This document shows, piece by piece, positions 42,827-52,514 of a stretch of DNA of 64,000 bases (position 1 is its first letter; every line of letters begins with the position of its first letter). Origin of the DNA: CALINF01 sp039980455 (GTDB taxonomy: Bacteria > Pseudomonadota > Gammaproteobacteria > Pseudomonadales > Halieaceae); the NCBI GenBank assembly GCA_039980455.1, contig JBDXCG010000004.1:620001-684000 (forward strand), in the 5' to 3' direction. Under the pieces are notes generated by a model that had not been told where the DNA came from, did not search any database, and saw nothing but the letters and a program-made list of their open reading frames with translations. Both the position numbers and the translations under genes were made by a program.

Positions 42827-44353
42827 ATGGCGCTAGCCGAGACTCGCGAGCACTTCCCCACCACAGAGCTGTGTCTGGGTGATGCACCGGTTTTTGACGA
42901 TACACAACCGTGGATCTACCAGATTGATAACCCCTATCTGCACGGTGTGTATGCGCCGACAAACAATGAGGTGGAGCAGGCCGATCTCGTAGTTGAGGGT
43001 GAATTGCCGCAGGACCTGTGCGGTGCCTATTTTCGCAATGGTCCGAACCCGGTGCATCAGCCGCAAAATCGCTACCATCCGTTCGATGGTGACGGCATGG
43101 TGCACGGTGTGTATTTCCAAGATGGTGTGGCCAGCTACAGTAATCGCTACGTGCACACAGTAGCGTTTGATCAAGAGGCTGCTGCGGGCGAGTCCACCTC
43201 GCCTGGCGTCATGGGGCCCTTCGATTACTCGGTGTCTGAGTTTGGCATTAAGGATACCTCCAACACCGATTTGTTTTGGTACGCGGGCGATCTGATGACC
43301 CTGTGGTACAACGCTGGGCACCCCTATCGGGTTGATGCGCAATCACTCGAAACACGGGGCTATTTTGAGTTGGAGGGCCGCAAGCATCGCCGCCTTTCTG
43401 CACACTCGAAGGTCGATTGGGCCACGGGTGAGTTGCTGTTCTTTGATTATGGAGACGAGCCGCCCTACATGACGTTTGGCGTAGCCGACACTCAGGGTCG
43501 TCTGCTGCATGAGGTGGAGATTGATCTACCCGGTGCCCGACTGCCACACGACATAGGGTTCACCACGCAGTACGCAATCTTGCACGATTTGCCGTTCTTT
43601 CACGACATGGATGTGCTTCGAAAGCACAATCTACGGGTGCTGAGCTTCTACAAGGATATTCCTACCCGCTTTGGCATCATTCCCCGTCGTGGCCAGAGCA
43701 ACGACATACGCTGGTTCGAGTGCGAGCCCTGTTACATCCTGCATGTAACCAATTGCTGGGAAGAGGGCGACTGGGTAGTGATGGACGGTTGCCGCTCTGT
43801 GAATCCCATGCCTTCTGCGCACGGCAATGAGGGAGAACTCTCTCACATGCTCGCGTACATGCGGCTCGAGGCCAATGCATATCGCTGGCGGTTCAACCTC
43901 GTGACCGGTGAAGTACGTGAGGGCGATATCGACGACCTGAATACCGAATTCAATAAGTCCAACCCGATCTTTCACGGAGTGAAGAGTCGCTATTCCTATC
44001 ACCAGCGCATTCCATTGCTACATGAGGGTGGTCATACCCTGCGCTTTACCGGTCTGGTGAAGTACAACAATGATACGGGACAGTCGCAGCAATGGGACTA
44101 CGGTCCTGGCGTGTTTGGTAGTGAGGCTGTGTTTGCACCCAAACCCGGCGCCGACCGTAGCTCTGAGGAAGACGATGGCTACGTGTTGACGTTGGTTACC
44201 GATACCCGAGATTGGACATCTGATTGCCTGGTCTTTGACGCCCGGGATATCACCCGGGGGCCCCTGGCGCGGGTGAGAATGCCGCATCGTGTGCCCGCGG
44301 GTTTTCACGCGACCTGGGCGGCCGGCGAGGATCTTTTTCACGCGAGCGCCTGA
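42827..44353 (+). CDS. Carotenoid oxygenase / lignostilbene dioxygenase family protein
   Basis: 508 residues, ATG at 42827 with AGGAG upstream. The seven-bladed propeller's four iron-binding histidines are visible: H193 (RLSAHSKVD), H241 (RLPHDIGFT), H306 (YILHVTNCW) and H494 (GFHATWA). FRNGPNPVHQP and HPFDGDGMVHG are family hallmarks. Members split double bonds of apocarotenoids, stilbenes or related phenolics with O2. No carotenoid or retinal genes lie nearby; the divergent thiolase pair hints at use of a cleavage product as a carbon source. Confidence 0.87.
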   Translation: MALAETREHFPTTELCLGDAPVFDDTQPWIYQIDNPYLHGVYAPTNNEVEQADLVVEGELPQDLCGAYFRNGPNPVHQPQNRYHPFDGDGMVHGVYFQDGVASYSNRYVHTVAFDQEAAAGESTSPGVMGPFDYSVSEFGIKDTSNTDLFWYAGDLMTLWYNAGHPYRVDAQSLETRGYFELEGRKHRRLSAHSKVDWATGELLFFDYGDEPPYMTFGVADTQGRLLHEVEIDLPGARLPHDIGFTTQYAILHDLPFFHDMDVLRKHNLRVLSFYKDIPTRFGIIPRRGQSNDIRWFECEPCYILHVTNCWEEGDWVVMDGCRSVNPMPSAHGNEGELSHMLAYMRLEANAYRWRFNLVTGEVREGDIDDLNTEFNKSNPIFHGVKSRYSYHQRIPLLHEGGHTLRFTGLVKYNNDTGQSQQWDYGPGVFGSEAVFAPKPGADRSSEEDDGYVLTLVTDTRDWTSDCLVFDARDITRGPLARVRMPHRVPAGFHATWAAGEDLFHASA

Positions 44354-44455
44354 TCTCGCAGATCACTCGTTTTATCGCAGTTTCCGCAATCCGGGGTGAA
44401 TCATTCGCGCTTGCCTGTTAGGCTTGCGCGGTCAAAATTCACCCAGGAATATACA

Positions 44456-46189
44456 ATGTCTATTACCCACCGACTCTCATGCCTTGCGGCAGGTCTTTTG
44501 CTATCTGTTACGGCCTCGGCTGACTGGATAGAAGAGAGCGACAAGAGCGCTATGCTGGTGCTGGAAAGCCAGGCTGCATTTCAACCAGAAGGCATAGCCA
44601 ACCAAGGCCTTAGCCAATACGACGGCGATGTATTGGATCTGAAAAAGAACTATCGCCAACGCCAGACCGCCAATAATAATAAGCTGATCAAAGAGCTGGA
44701 AGCGCGGCTTAAGAAAGAGGCTCACCCCAAGGTCAAGCAGGATCTACAGATCCTGATTCAGGCGTTAGCAGACGAAAACGAAACCCGCAGAATCAACAGC
44801 CAGTACATGCTGTCGTACTTCAACATCCATCGCACACTGTTCAGTAGCTTTAACGCATTGCTTGATGCCCGCAATGATGCAAGCCGCTATCCCGCTGCTC
44901 TTGAGCGACTGAAGAAATATACTGGTGAGGCAGACGGCTACACCGCAATCACTGAACTCGCGAAGGCCCGCAGCACAGAGCAGTTTGGTAATACGGCGCT
45001 GATGGGTCCTTATATTGGCGAGCTTGAAGTTGACCTCAATGATGCTCCGCGATTCGTTGCTGGCTTGAAGTCGATGTTTGAGCGTGCTCAGCTCACGGGT
45101 TGGGAAGAGGATTTCGCACTGCTAGAACAGCAGTTAGCAGATTACACGGACTGGCTTACGAAGGAGATGTTGCCGCGAGCGAGCGACAATAATCAGCTGC
45201 CGGCGGCTGTGTATGCCAATAACCTCAAAAACTTTGGCGTGCGTGCCACACCAGAAGAATTGATTCAGGAAGCGCAATATGGCTACCAGTTCATTCGCAG
45301 TGAGATGAAGGCGCTGGCCTGGAAGATCGCAGAAGATCGGGGCTGGGAAGACAAGCGACTGGTGCCGGTGATGCGGAAGCTTAAAGAAGAGCAAATCCCA
45401 CAGGACCAGATATTGGGTGTGTATCAGGAGCGCCTGGCTGCGATCGAAGAAATCATTCTTCGCGAAGATATCATCACCATGCCCGAGCGTGATGCGGCTA
45501 TCCGTCTGGCTACAGAGGCCGAATCGGCCGCTATCCCCGCTTCGTTTATGAGCCCTCCGCAGTTGATTAACAATACCGGGCAGTATGGCGAGTTTGTTCT
45601 TGTGCAGAGCAACCCTGCGATGGAAGGTGATGCCGTAATGGACGACTGGAGTCACGATGCAATCACGTGGGCTCTGACCGTGCATGAGGCACGCCCTGGC
45701 CATGAGTTGCAGTTTGCCAGCCTCATTGAGAACGGCACATCGCTTACACGAGCACTGTTCGCGTTCAATTCAGCCAATGCTGAGGGGTGGGGGCTTTATG
45801 CGGAAACCATCATGCATGAGTATCTTCCGCAGGAAGCACAGTTGTTCAATCTGTTTACACGGCTTATGCGAGCGGCCCGTATGTTTCTTGATCCGATGAT
45901 TAACACGGGGCAACTTACGCCAGATCAAGCCATTGAATTCATGATGGAGCAAACAGCGCTATCACGACCAATGGCGACATCCGAAGCCGAGCGTTATGCC
46001 TTCCGAATGCCGGGTCAGGCCACGTCCTACTACTTTGGCTACATGAACTTGATGCGATTACGAACCGAGGTAGAGATTGTGCTTGGTGATGAATTCAATC
46101 AGCGCGAGTTTCACGATTTCATTCTGGAGCAAGGCTTGTTGCCGCCGGAGTTACTGCGCGCGGCTGTGCTTGAGCGCTTCGTGATGTAG
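44456..46189 (+). CDS. DUF885 family exported protein (putative metallohydrolase)
   Basis: 577 residues from the ATG at 44456 (AGGA upstream), with a signal peptide (HRLSCLAAGLLLSVTASA). The family's metal site motif HEARPGHELQ is present, followed by AFNSANAEGWGLYAE with the conserved EGW..Y residues. DUF885 proteins are generally large helical zinc-peptidase-like proteins, poorly characterised. It ends just before an intrinsic terminator. A longer frame from 44396 is open but lacks a ribosome-binding site. Confidence 0.82.
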   Translation: MSITHRLSCLAAGLLLSVTASADWIEESDKSAMLVLESQAAFQPEGIANQGLSQYDGDVLDLKKNYRQRQTANNNKLIKELEARLKKEAHPKVKQDLQILIQALADENETRRINSQYMLSYFNIHRTLFSSFNALLDARNDASRYPAALERLKKYTGEADGYTAITELAKARSTEQFGNTALMGPYIGELEVDLNDAPRFVAGLKSMFERAQLTGWEEDFALLEQQLADYTDWLTKEMLPRASDNNQLPAAVYANNLKNFGVRATPEELIQEAQYGYQFIRSEMKALAWKIAEDRGWEDKRLVPVMRKLKEEQIPQDQILGVYQERLAAIEEIILREDIITMPERDAAIRLATEAESAAIPASFMSPPQLINNTGQYGEFVLVQSNPAMEGDAVMDDWSHDAITWALTVHEARPGHELQFASLIENGTSLTRALFAFNSANAEGWGLYAETIMHEYLPQEAQLFNLFTRLMRAARMFLDPMINTGQLTPDQAIEFMMEQTALSRPMATSEAERYAFRMPGQATSYYFGYMNLMRLRTEVEIVLGDEFNQREFHDFILEQGLLPPELLRAAVLERFVM

Positions 46190-46216
46190 TACGGCAGAAC
46201 GAAAGAGAATGAAGAC

Positions 46217-46238
46217 CGGGGCCTATGGCCCCGTTTTT
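46217..46238 (+). terminator. Intrinsic terminator after the DUF885 gene
   Basis: Perfect 7-bp stem CGGGGCC/GGCCCCG with a 3-nt loop followed by TTTTT (46234-46238). It lies 27 bases past the stop at 46189 and abuts the convergent M48 gene, so it would separate the two convergent transcripts. Confidence 0.85.
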
Positions 46239-46239
46239 G

Positions 46240-47049
46240 TTAGCGGACGATTTCTACAGGATGTACCGCAGCCAGCTGCCGGTTGGGATTCAGCGCTTTC
46301 ATCTCAGGCACCAGTGAGGCTAGTGCGGCCTGGCGATTACCCGGGGCTGGATGTGTACTCAGGAATTCCGGGGGGCCGCCTTTACTCTGCGCGCCCATTT
46401 TCTGCCACAAAGTGACAGCTGCTTCAGGCTTGTAGCCGGCCAATGTCGCGAGTTCGATACCTATTGTGTCGGCTTCTGATTCTGCGGTGCGGCTGTTGGG
46501 TAACTCCAGCGCCACTTTTGCTGCTGCCGCAGCACCTACCAATGCGGCGCCATGGTTGTCGGCAGCCACTCCGATAGCTACCACGCCCAGTGTAGTGGCC
46601 ATCGCACGCGACATGCGCTCAGCAGTATGATTGGCCAGAGCATGTGAAATTTCGTGGCCCATGATCTGGGCGAATTCGTCATCGGTTAGATCAAGCTTGT
46701 CGAACAAGCCGGTATAGACAGCCATACGCCCACCGGCCATGCACCAGGCATTGACGGCATCTGGGCCGTCGATGATTGCAACACTCCATTCCCAATCGCG
46801 GGAATTCGGGTAGAGGGCAACAGCTTCCGTGACAAGTCGGCCGGTAATCGTGGCAACGCGGTCCGTTAATCTCGGGTCGTCTACCAGCTTATTTTCTGAT
46901 TCCAGCTCTCCAACGGTGCTGAGATAGGCTGTTTTAGACTCTACAATCGCAGCATCGGGAGAAATCAGCATGAATTGAGATCGCCCCGTCGGGCTGGTAG
47001 CACAGCCCAATAGCCCAATGCTCAGTAGTAGAACCGCAAATCTTTTCAT
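46240..47049 (-). CDS. M48-family metalloprotease lipoprotein
   Basis: 269 residues with a lipoprotein signal (MKRFAVLLLSIGLLGC, lipid cysteine C16), then the zinc motif H132-E133-xx-H136 in GHEISHALANH, and the third ligand glutamate in the ESEADTIGIELA helix. This is the Oma1/LoiP-type periplasmic M48 group involved in outer-membrane protein quality control. The C-terminal FLSTHPAPGNRQ is typical. It is the last gene of a same-strand envelope run. Confidence 0.87.
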   Translation of the reverse strand: MKRFAVLLLSIGLLGCATSPTGRSQFMLISPDAAIVESKTAYLSTVGELESENKLVDDPRLTDRVATITGRLVTEAVALYPNSRDWEWSVAIIDGPDAVNAWCMAGGRMAVYTGLFDKLDLTDDEFAQIMGHEISHALANHTAERMSRAMATTLGVVAIGVAADNHGAALVGAAAAAKVALELPNSRTAESEADTIGIELATLAGYKPEAAVTLWQKMGAQSKGGPPEFLSTHPAPGNRQAALASLVPEMKALNPNRQLAAVHPVEIVR

Positions 47050-47194
47050 TAGCTAGCCTCTCTTGTTTTCATCCACATGCAGCCCACACCTGTTTGTAAT
47101 TCTGGTGGGGTTTTGACGCCAGCTAGCCACGAAAAGTTCACCAGTATCGCTTGCGTGCTAGTTGGCTGCGCAAGGCCGAGCCGGCATGCAATTC

Positions 47195-48505
47195 TTAGGG
47201 CTCGTGTTCGGCAATTGTTCCCTGCATCTCCTTGAACCGCCTACCAAGGTAAATTCCAATGGCAGCCCAGATACCGGCTATCACCGCACCCACACCTGCC
47301 ACGGCGGCCATGCCCAGGCCTAGTCCCTGTGTCAGGGCGGTAAAGCCCCAGGCATTAAGCATGTCGCCGCCACGATAGATTACGATATCGATCACGGGTT
47401 TGGCTTTGAAGCGGGTCTCGCGATCAACTGCGGTGAACAGCATCTCGCGCGCGGGTCTGGAGATAGCATAGTTGCCGGCTCGTCTGGCGATTTGTATTGC
47501 TACCACCACGCTAACCATGGGTGCTGCAGCCAGAATAAGCATGCCGACGCCAATCAATACGGGTACCAGCGCCAGAGTGAATGACAACCCCATATTCTTG
47601 GCGATGCGACCGGTGGCGAAGGCCGCGATACCGATCGTGAGTGTGTTGACAGTCAAATCCATCATTGCCCAGATCTGTGAGCGTGTTGCTCGATCGTAGT
47701 CAGCCAGTAGGTTCTTGAGCTCAAAATAGATAAACGAGCTGATGGACGTGTACATGAAGATAAACAAGCCGATACCCAGCAGATAGGGGTTTTTCATAAA
47801 CTCGATAAAACCCGAAAGCGGGTTGCCGCCGACATACTCGAGTTCGCTGGCAGTAACACCAATCTCCTCGTTGTGCATGTCCTCATGCTTGAGCCGTTGC
47901 ACCCAGGTAATGATCGGCAGCGTCAGCATGATGAGCACGCTGGCAATCAGGAGCAGTGGATCTGTACCGCTTTCACCGGCCAGATATGCGGCAACAGCCG
48001 GGCCAGCAATCGCTCCGATGCTGGCACCTGCACCAATAAAACCAAAAAGTCTCGTGGCCTGCGGTTTGGAAAAGGTGTCCGACATAAAGCTCCAGAACAC
48101 CGAGATATGGAACAAGCTGAACACACTAATCCAAACGTAGAACGACTTATCCAGTAATGTCCGATCATTGAGCACTTGCGTACCCACGTAAAACAGCACG
48201 AACGTAGCGGCGAAAAATGTGTAGACGGAGGGTACGAGTAATCTAAATCGGATGCGGGTAACCATAGCGCCGTAGAGCGTGACAGCGATGACGCTAAAAA
48301 AGAAAGTAAACGTCCATAACCAGCTGACTTCGGCGTCGGTCCAGTCGCTCGCCATCGCGTCGCGAAGTGGGCGCAGGATGTAGTACGACCCCATCAGTAC
48401 GAGTACCAGCAGGAAGGAGGCGAGGGTGGCTCGTACCTCTTCGGGATGGATATCGCAGGCTTTCGCCAGTAGCTTCTGTACGGGCGATGCAGTGGGTTCT
48501 GTCAT
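47195..48505 (-). CDS. MFS-type NTP/NDP exchange transporter-like protein
   Basis: 436 residues with about 12 membrane spans. The MGSYYILRPLRDAMASD segment after the first span is the signature of ATP/ADP-translocase-like (TlcA-related) proteins in free-living bacteria; the second half has YFELKNLLADYDR and RRAGNYAISRPAREMLF. Free-living members have no proven nucleotide exchange, so the true substrate is uncertain. The ATG is four bases after the stop of the aldo/keto reductase gene, so the two are one operon. Confidence 0.75.
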   Translation of the reverse strand: MTEPTASPVQKLLAKACDIHPEEVRATLASFLLVLVLMGSYYILRPLRDAMASDWTDAEVSWLWTFTFFFSVIAVTLYGAMVTRIRFRLLVPSVYTFFAATFVLFYVGTQVLNDRTLLDKSFYVWISVFSLFHISVFWSFMSDTFSKPQATRLFGFIGAGASIGAIAGPAVAAYLAGESGTDPLLLIASVLIMLTLPIITWVQRLKHEDMHNEEIGVTASELEYVGGNPLSGFIEFMKNPYLLGIGLFIFMYTSISSFIYFELKNLLADYDRATRSQIWAMMDLTVNTLTIGIAAFATGRIAKNMGLSFTLALVPVLIGVGMLILAAAPMVSVVVAIQIARRAGNYAISRPAREMLFTAVDRETRFKAKPVIDIVIYRGGDMLNAWGFTALTQGLGLGMAAVAGVGAVIAGIWAAIGIYLGRRFKEMQGTIAEHEP

Positions 48506-48509
48506 GAGT

Positions 48510-49445
48510 TTAGAGACTCTGGAATAAGCGAATCATTTCCTGGCGCTGACCCGCATCAGGTACGCGGCCGAAATTGGCCTTCATATTATCGATCATATGA
48601 TGGGTTTTCGATGTGGCAGGGATAATGCTGGTGGTGCCAGGGTGTGACAGGATGAACTTCAGGAAAAATTGTCCCCAGCTATCGCAATCTATCTCGCCTG
48701 CCATCTCCGGCAGTGCCTTGCCGCGTGTTTTAGCAAACAGCGACCCCTTCTGGTAAGGCCGGTTGATCATGGTTGCAATGCCGCGGTCTTGCGCTGTCGG
48801 CAATATCTGCTGCTCTGCGGTGCGATCTTCTATGTTGTAGCTGAACTGTACGAAATCGATTGGTTCGTTGCGCATCACCTCTATAAATTCATCATGGCTG
48901 CGACCGTGTGATGTGGTGATGCCGATATACCGTACTTTACCTTCGGACTTCCATGCCTTAAGTGTGTCCAGATGAGTGCGCCAGTCCTGTAGGTTATGTA
49001 CCGCAATCAGGTCAAACGTATCGACTGCCATGCGCCGCGCTGACTCTTGCATTTGCGCGATGCCTTCTTCCTTACCCGTCGTCCAGACCTTGGTTGCTGC
49101 AAATACGGGTGGGCGAGGTGTCATTGACCTAAGAACATCCCCTACTCTAGATTCGGCTTTACCGTACATTGGGGATGAGTCGATGATCGACCCCTTGGCG
49201 GCAAAGAACAGCCGCATGACCTCGGTAAGCTGGGCCAGAGATTCGGGGTCGTTGTCGGTATCAAATGTGCGCGACGTGCCCATCCCGATTACCGGAATTT
49301 GCTCGCCCGAGCTGGGTATAGCCCGGGTATTAAGTGGCCCCAGTGAAGCCGTTGCCGATGCAGGGGAAGCCGCTTCACCCAGTGCGAGTGGCGGCACAGC
49401 CATCATCGCGGCTCCCAGTTGAAGAATAGAGCGTCTATCGAGCAT
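48510..49445 (-). CDS. Tat-exported aldo/keto reductase-family protein
   Basis: 311 residues, start ATG with AGGAG upstream. N-terminal DRRSILQLGAAMMAVPPLALG is a twin-arginine signal, although the consensus phenylalanine is replaced. The AKR barrel retains catalytic residues: aspartate and tyrosine in IIDSSPMYGKAES, lysine in FAATKVW and histidine in AVHNLQDW. Most AKRs are cytoplasmic and use NADPH, so export implies a pre-bound cofactor or another electron source. It is followed by a membrane transporter gene 4 bp downstream. Confidence 0.78.
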   Translation of the reverse strand: MLDRRSILQLGAAMMAVPPLALGEAASPASATASLGPLNTRAIPSSGEQIPVIGMGTSRTFDTDNDPESLAQLTEVMRLFFAAKGSIIDSSPMYGKAESRVGDVLRSMTPRPPVFAATKVWTTGKEEGIAQMQESARRMAVDTFDLIAVHNLQDWRTHLDTLKAWKSEGKVRYIGITTSHGRSHDEFIEVMRNEPIDFVQFSYNIEDRTAEQQILPTAQDRGIATMINRPYQKGSLFAKTRGKALPEMAGEIDCDSWGQFFLKFILSHPGTTSIIPATSKTHHMIDNMKANFGRVPDAGQRQEMIRLFQSL

Positions 49446-49483
49446 GGCTTAACTCCTGCGTATTGTCGGTCAGCTAGCGGATG

Positions 49484-50695
49484 TTACATGCGCCAGTTCG
49501 CGTAAACACCGAGTTCAACGATAACATTGGTGTCGTATTCTCCGCTCCAGAAATCGTTTTGGATTTTTGCATTGCCGAGGTCTGTGTAGTTCACGAAGCC
49601 ACCCAAGTCCAGATTGTCACGCAGAGCATAACGTGCGCCGACGTTGTAGCGAACCTGTCTGTCCACGGGTAGGTCGGCGGTACGGTCGCGACTGCCAACG
49701 GGGCTGGTGTCGTAAGCTACACCTGCCGTTATATCCCACTTGCTGGAGGCGGCGTACTGAAAGCCTGCTGCGTAGTGATAGGTATCTTCCCAGTTCTTCT
49801 CCAGGCTTCCACCTTGTGACGGTACCGAGACGAAAACCTTGTCCAACGTGCTCCAGCCATCCCAGCCTACGGTAAAGTCGAAACCTATCTGCTCATCAAG
49901 GCTGTGATGCAGGCTTAGCCTCACCAGTGGCGATAGCGGTAGCTTGGTGTTCGAGTTGGCGCTGACACCGCCCGCAGGAATCTTGAGCTTGCCGTCAAAA
50001 TCGAGTTTTACTTCACCCTGATAATTCACGCCAATACGAGTCATTTCGCTCAGTTCGTAAACTGCACCCAGTGCGTAGGAAAACCCGGTATCTGTACCAT
50101 CGAGTTTGGCTTTGCCGTTGTCGTTGCCAGGGCCGACGCTGGGTATGGCTATTTCAAGATCTAGTGAGCCGTAAAAGTATTGAGCGGCGGCGCCAATCGA
50201 GAGTTGATCTGTTACTTGATAGGCCACTGTTGGCACAATTGACGCGATCAGTATCTCTACTTGTGTTGTTTGGAAGCGGCCTACCCAGTCGTCGTTGTAA
50301 TCCAGACCTGCACCGGACATGCCCGCCACGTAGATGCCGGCGTTCCATTTGTCTGAGCCTGTATCGTGAACGTAGGCTATCCCGCCAATAGGCGCGTCGA
50401 GGCCAGCTTGACCGCCATCATCATTTCCGCTGATAGGGTTGGTTTCATCAATCTCGAACTCAATGTCAGGCAGCAGCACGCCGGCTGCAACAAAGAGCTG
50501 ATTGCCATCAAGCTGAAGAGAGCTGGCAGGGTTGTGAATGATGGTGCTTGCCTCATCGACACCGGCAGATGCGCCGGCGCTGGCTCGGCCTGCGGCAAAG
50601 TCGCCAAATTGGTTCAACCAGAGTCCGCCAGCGTATGTGGGACCAGACAGGCCCAAGGCTATAAGGGTGGCAGTGGATAGTAGGCGCTTGTTCAT
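49484..50695 (-). CDS. FadL-family outer-membrane transport protein
   Basis: 403 residues with signal peptide (RLLSTATLIALGLSGPTYA), then AGRASAGASAGVDEASTIIHNPASSL, the FadL N-terminal plug motif with NPA. The remainder is a beta-barrel pattern ending in the aromatic terminus ELGVYANWRM. FadL proteins admit long-chain fatty acids or hydrophobic compounds such as aromatics. GAGAGA precedes the ATG. Adjacent acyl-CoA genes are not in this operon; the nearest thiolases are 8 kb away. Confidence 0.8.
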   Translation of the reverse strand: MNKRLLSTATLIALGLSGPTYAGGLWLNQFGDFAAGRASAGASAGVDEASTIIHNPASSLQLDGNQLFVAAGVLLPDIEFEIDETNPISGNDDGGQAGLDAPIGGIAYVHDTGSDKWNAGIYVAGMSGAGLDYNDDWVGRFQTTQVEILIASIVPTVAYQVTDQLSIGAAAQYFYGSLDLEIAIPSVGPGNDNGKAKLDGTDTGFSYALGAVYELSEMTRIGVNYQGEVKLDFDGKLKIPAGGVSANSNTKLPLSPLVRLSLHHSLDEQIGFDFTVGWDGWSTLDKVFVSVPSQGGSLEKNWEDTYHYAAGFQYAASSKWDITAGVAYDTSPVGSRDRTADLPVDRQVRYNVGARYALRDNLDLGGFVNYTDLGNAKIQNDFWSGEYDTNVIVELGVYANWRM

Positions 50696-50813
50696 AATGT
50701 CTCTCTCTGACAGGTAGAGCTGCTTTCGGAATTTTCAGGAGAGGATTTTAATGCAATGTAGGCTGATTAGCTAACCAACCGCAGGTAATGATTACGTAAG
50801 TATTACGCCGTTT

Positions 50814-51518
50814 CTAGAAGGGCATAGTGTAGGCGAGCACGTACTGAGGGCCTTCGATGTCCACTTTTCCGACCGTATTGTTGAAGTCCAGTTCTGCGTA
50901 CATATAACGGATGCCAAAACCCAGCCGCTGCTGATCTTTGAGACGGTAATCGATGCCAGCTCGGGCGTAGGCCCCGAAGCCGAAATCTGACTCGTCTGAG
51001 GTTTCAATCACCACCGTATTATTGCTGGGCGACACCTCTGGAATCTTACCGTCCTCAACTTCGTGTGAGCCGTACATGATCATTGGGCCGGCAGCCGCAT
51101 ACGCGGTGAATCTGGGTCCCAGTCTAGCGCGGACGAAACCGCCCAGATGCAACTCTCCCAGGAACAATGAGTTATCGAGATCGACGCGAATAATGGCCCC
51201 GGTGTCGCCCGTGAACCCTCCTGAGATCTTGGTTCCGCTGTTCTTCCAGGCGATGCTACCCCCCGGGTTAACGCCCCAGTGTATGTAGCCTTCACCGTAC
51301 ACATATTCCCCCTCCATACCGCCGCTGGGCAGTGAGTCTGGGAATTCGAGGTCAACGGGTTCATCGAAGCCGTTAGTCCAGCGACCGCTCTGGTCATCCA
51401 GCTGTAAGCTGCCCAGGAAAACCTGCATGAGTTTGAGGGGCTCTTCATCTTCTGCGGAAACGTGACCCACGTGCGTTAGTAAAGCAGCAGTGATTGCCAA
51501 TGCAGCCAATGGCTTCAT
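50814..51518 (-). CDS. Outer-membrane beta-barrel protein of unknown function
   Basis: 234 residues from the ATG at 51518 (GGAG upstream); a longer frame to 51581 is less likely. Signal peptide LAALAITAALLTHVGHVSA. The rest is rich in alternating glycine/aromatic strands (FGFGAYARAGIDYRL, LGFGIRYMYAELDF) and ends QYVLAYTMPF, the C-terminal phenylalanine expected for BAM recognition. Eight-strand barrel likely. No family name is clear. Confidence 0.7.
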   Translation of the reverse strand: MKPLAALAITAALLTHVGHVSAEDEEPLKLMQVFLGSLQLDDQSGRWTNGFDEPVDLEFPDSLPSGGMEGEYVYGEGYIHWGVNPGGSIAWKNSGTKISGGFTGDTGAIIRVDLDNSLFLGELHLGGFVRARLGPRFTAYAAAGPMIMYGSHEVEDGKIPEVSPSNNTVVIETSDESDFGFGAYARAGIDYRLKDQQRLGFGIRYMYAELDFNNTVGKVDIEGPQYVLAYTMPF

Positions 51519-51559
51519 ATTGTCTCCACGCGCCGCAAAGGCGTTGCGATTATCTCTGT

Positions 51560-52393
51560 TCACGTGGTCGCCAGCATCCATTTGCGCAGCCTGTTGGAAT
51601 CACCGAACGGGGTGAGCTTGCCAAAGGAATTGAGCAGTACGATAGATACCTCCTCTCCCTCGATGTTGGCGCGCATCACCAGGCAGCGGCCTGCCTCATT
51701 GATATAGCCCGTTTTGCTCAGTTCGATATCCCAATTCGCGTTCTTCAGCAGGCGATTGGTATTGCCGTAAGTCAACGGGCCGCGCTGAGCGTAGGGGCGC
51801 ACTTCTTTACGCTTGGTAGTGGTTGCCTGGGTGATCAGTGGGTAGCGATCGGCAGCTGCGACCATCAAGGCGAGATCTTTTGCGGTAGAGACATTCTGCG
51901 ACTTCAATCCTGCAGGATCAGCGAAGCCACTGTGACTCATACCTAATGATGCGGCTTTGGCGTTCATTGCGTTGATAAAGGGACGCATTCCCCCGGGGAA
52001 TGTACGCCCCAGTGCGGTCGCGGCTCTATTTTCTGATGACATCAGTGCCAGTAACAGCAAGTCACGGCGGGTTAAGCGGGCGCCGTATTCCAGTCGCGAG
52101 CCGGTCATTCGAATCAGGTCGCGATCTGCTTTGGTAATAGTAATTTTTTCATCCAGATCGAGCCTGGCATCGAGGATCACCATGGCCGTCATCAGTTTGG
52201 TAATCGACGCGATAGGACGCACGGTGTCTACGTCTTTGCCGTAGATCACATTACCATCGGAATCCAATACGATTGCAGAGGCCGAACGTAGGCCTGGACT
52301 GCCTTTTAGATCTGCAAATTGAGAGCTTGCCGCGAGTACGCTTACTGGCATCAACAGCAGTGCCGTGAGCCAGCCGACTAACATTCTTTTCAT
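51560..52393 (-). CDS. pbpG: D-alanyl-D-alanine endopeptidase (penicillin-binding protein 7-like)
   Basis: 277 residues from the ATG at 52393; a longer frame to 52609 overlaps gpsA and is not supported. Signal peptide at the N-terminus. Serine penicillin-binding motifs are complete: SxxK at S63-K66 (PIASITKLM), SxN at S120-N122 (MSSENRAA) and KTG in LSKTGYINEAG. It cuts peptidoglycan cross-links in the periplasm. Gene lies between a beta-barrel protein and gpsA on the same strand. Confidence 0.87.
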   Translation of the reverse strand: MKRMLVGWLTALLLMPVSVLAASSQFADLKGSPGLRSASAIVLDSDGNVIYGKDVDTVRPIASITKLMTAMVILDARLDLDEKITITKADRDLIRMTGSRLEYGARLTRRDLLLLALMSSENRAATALGRTFPGGMRPFINAMNAKAASLGMSHSGFADPAGLKSQNVSTAKDLALMVAAADRYPLITQATTTKRKEVRPYAQRGPLTYGNTNRLLKNANWDIELSKTGYINEAGRCLVMRANIEGEEVSIVLLNSFGKLTPFGDSNRLRKWMLATT

Positions 52394-52514
52394 GTGTTCA
52401 CCCCGTTCATTCTGGCTATTGTCCAGATGACGCCGGCAACCCCAATTTGCCGACAGGGTACATTCTGCATGAGAAGTGCGCGAAAGCCCACCCCGCGTAT
52501 TTGGGGTTGGTGCT

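Noticed and set aside
44351..44370. TGATCT-CGC-AGATCA hairpin after the carotenoid oxygenase
   Set aside because: The stem is short and AT-rich and the following T-run is weak, so it was not called a terminator.
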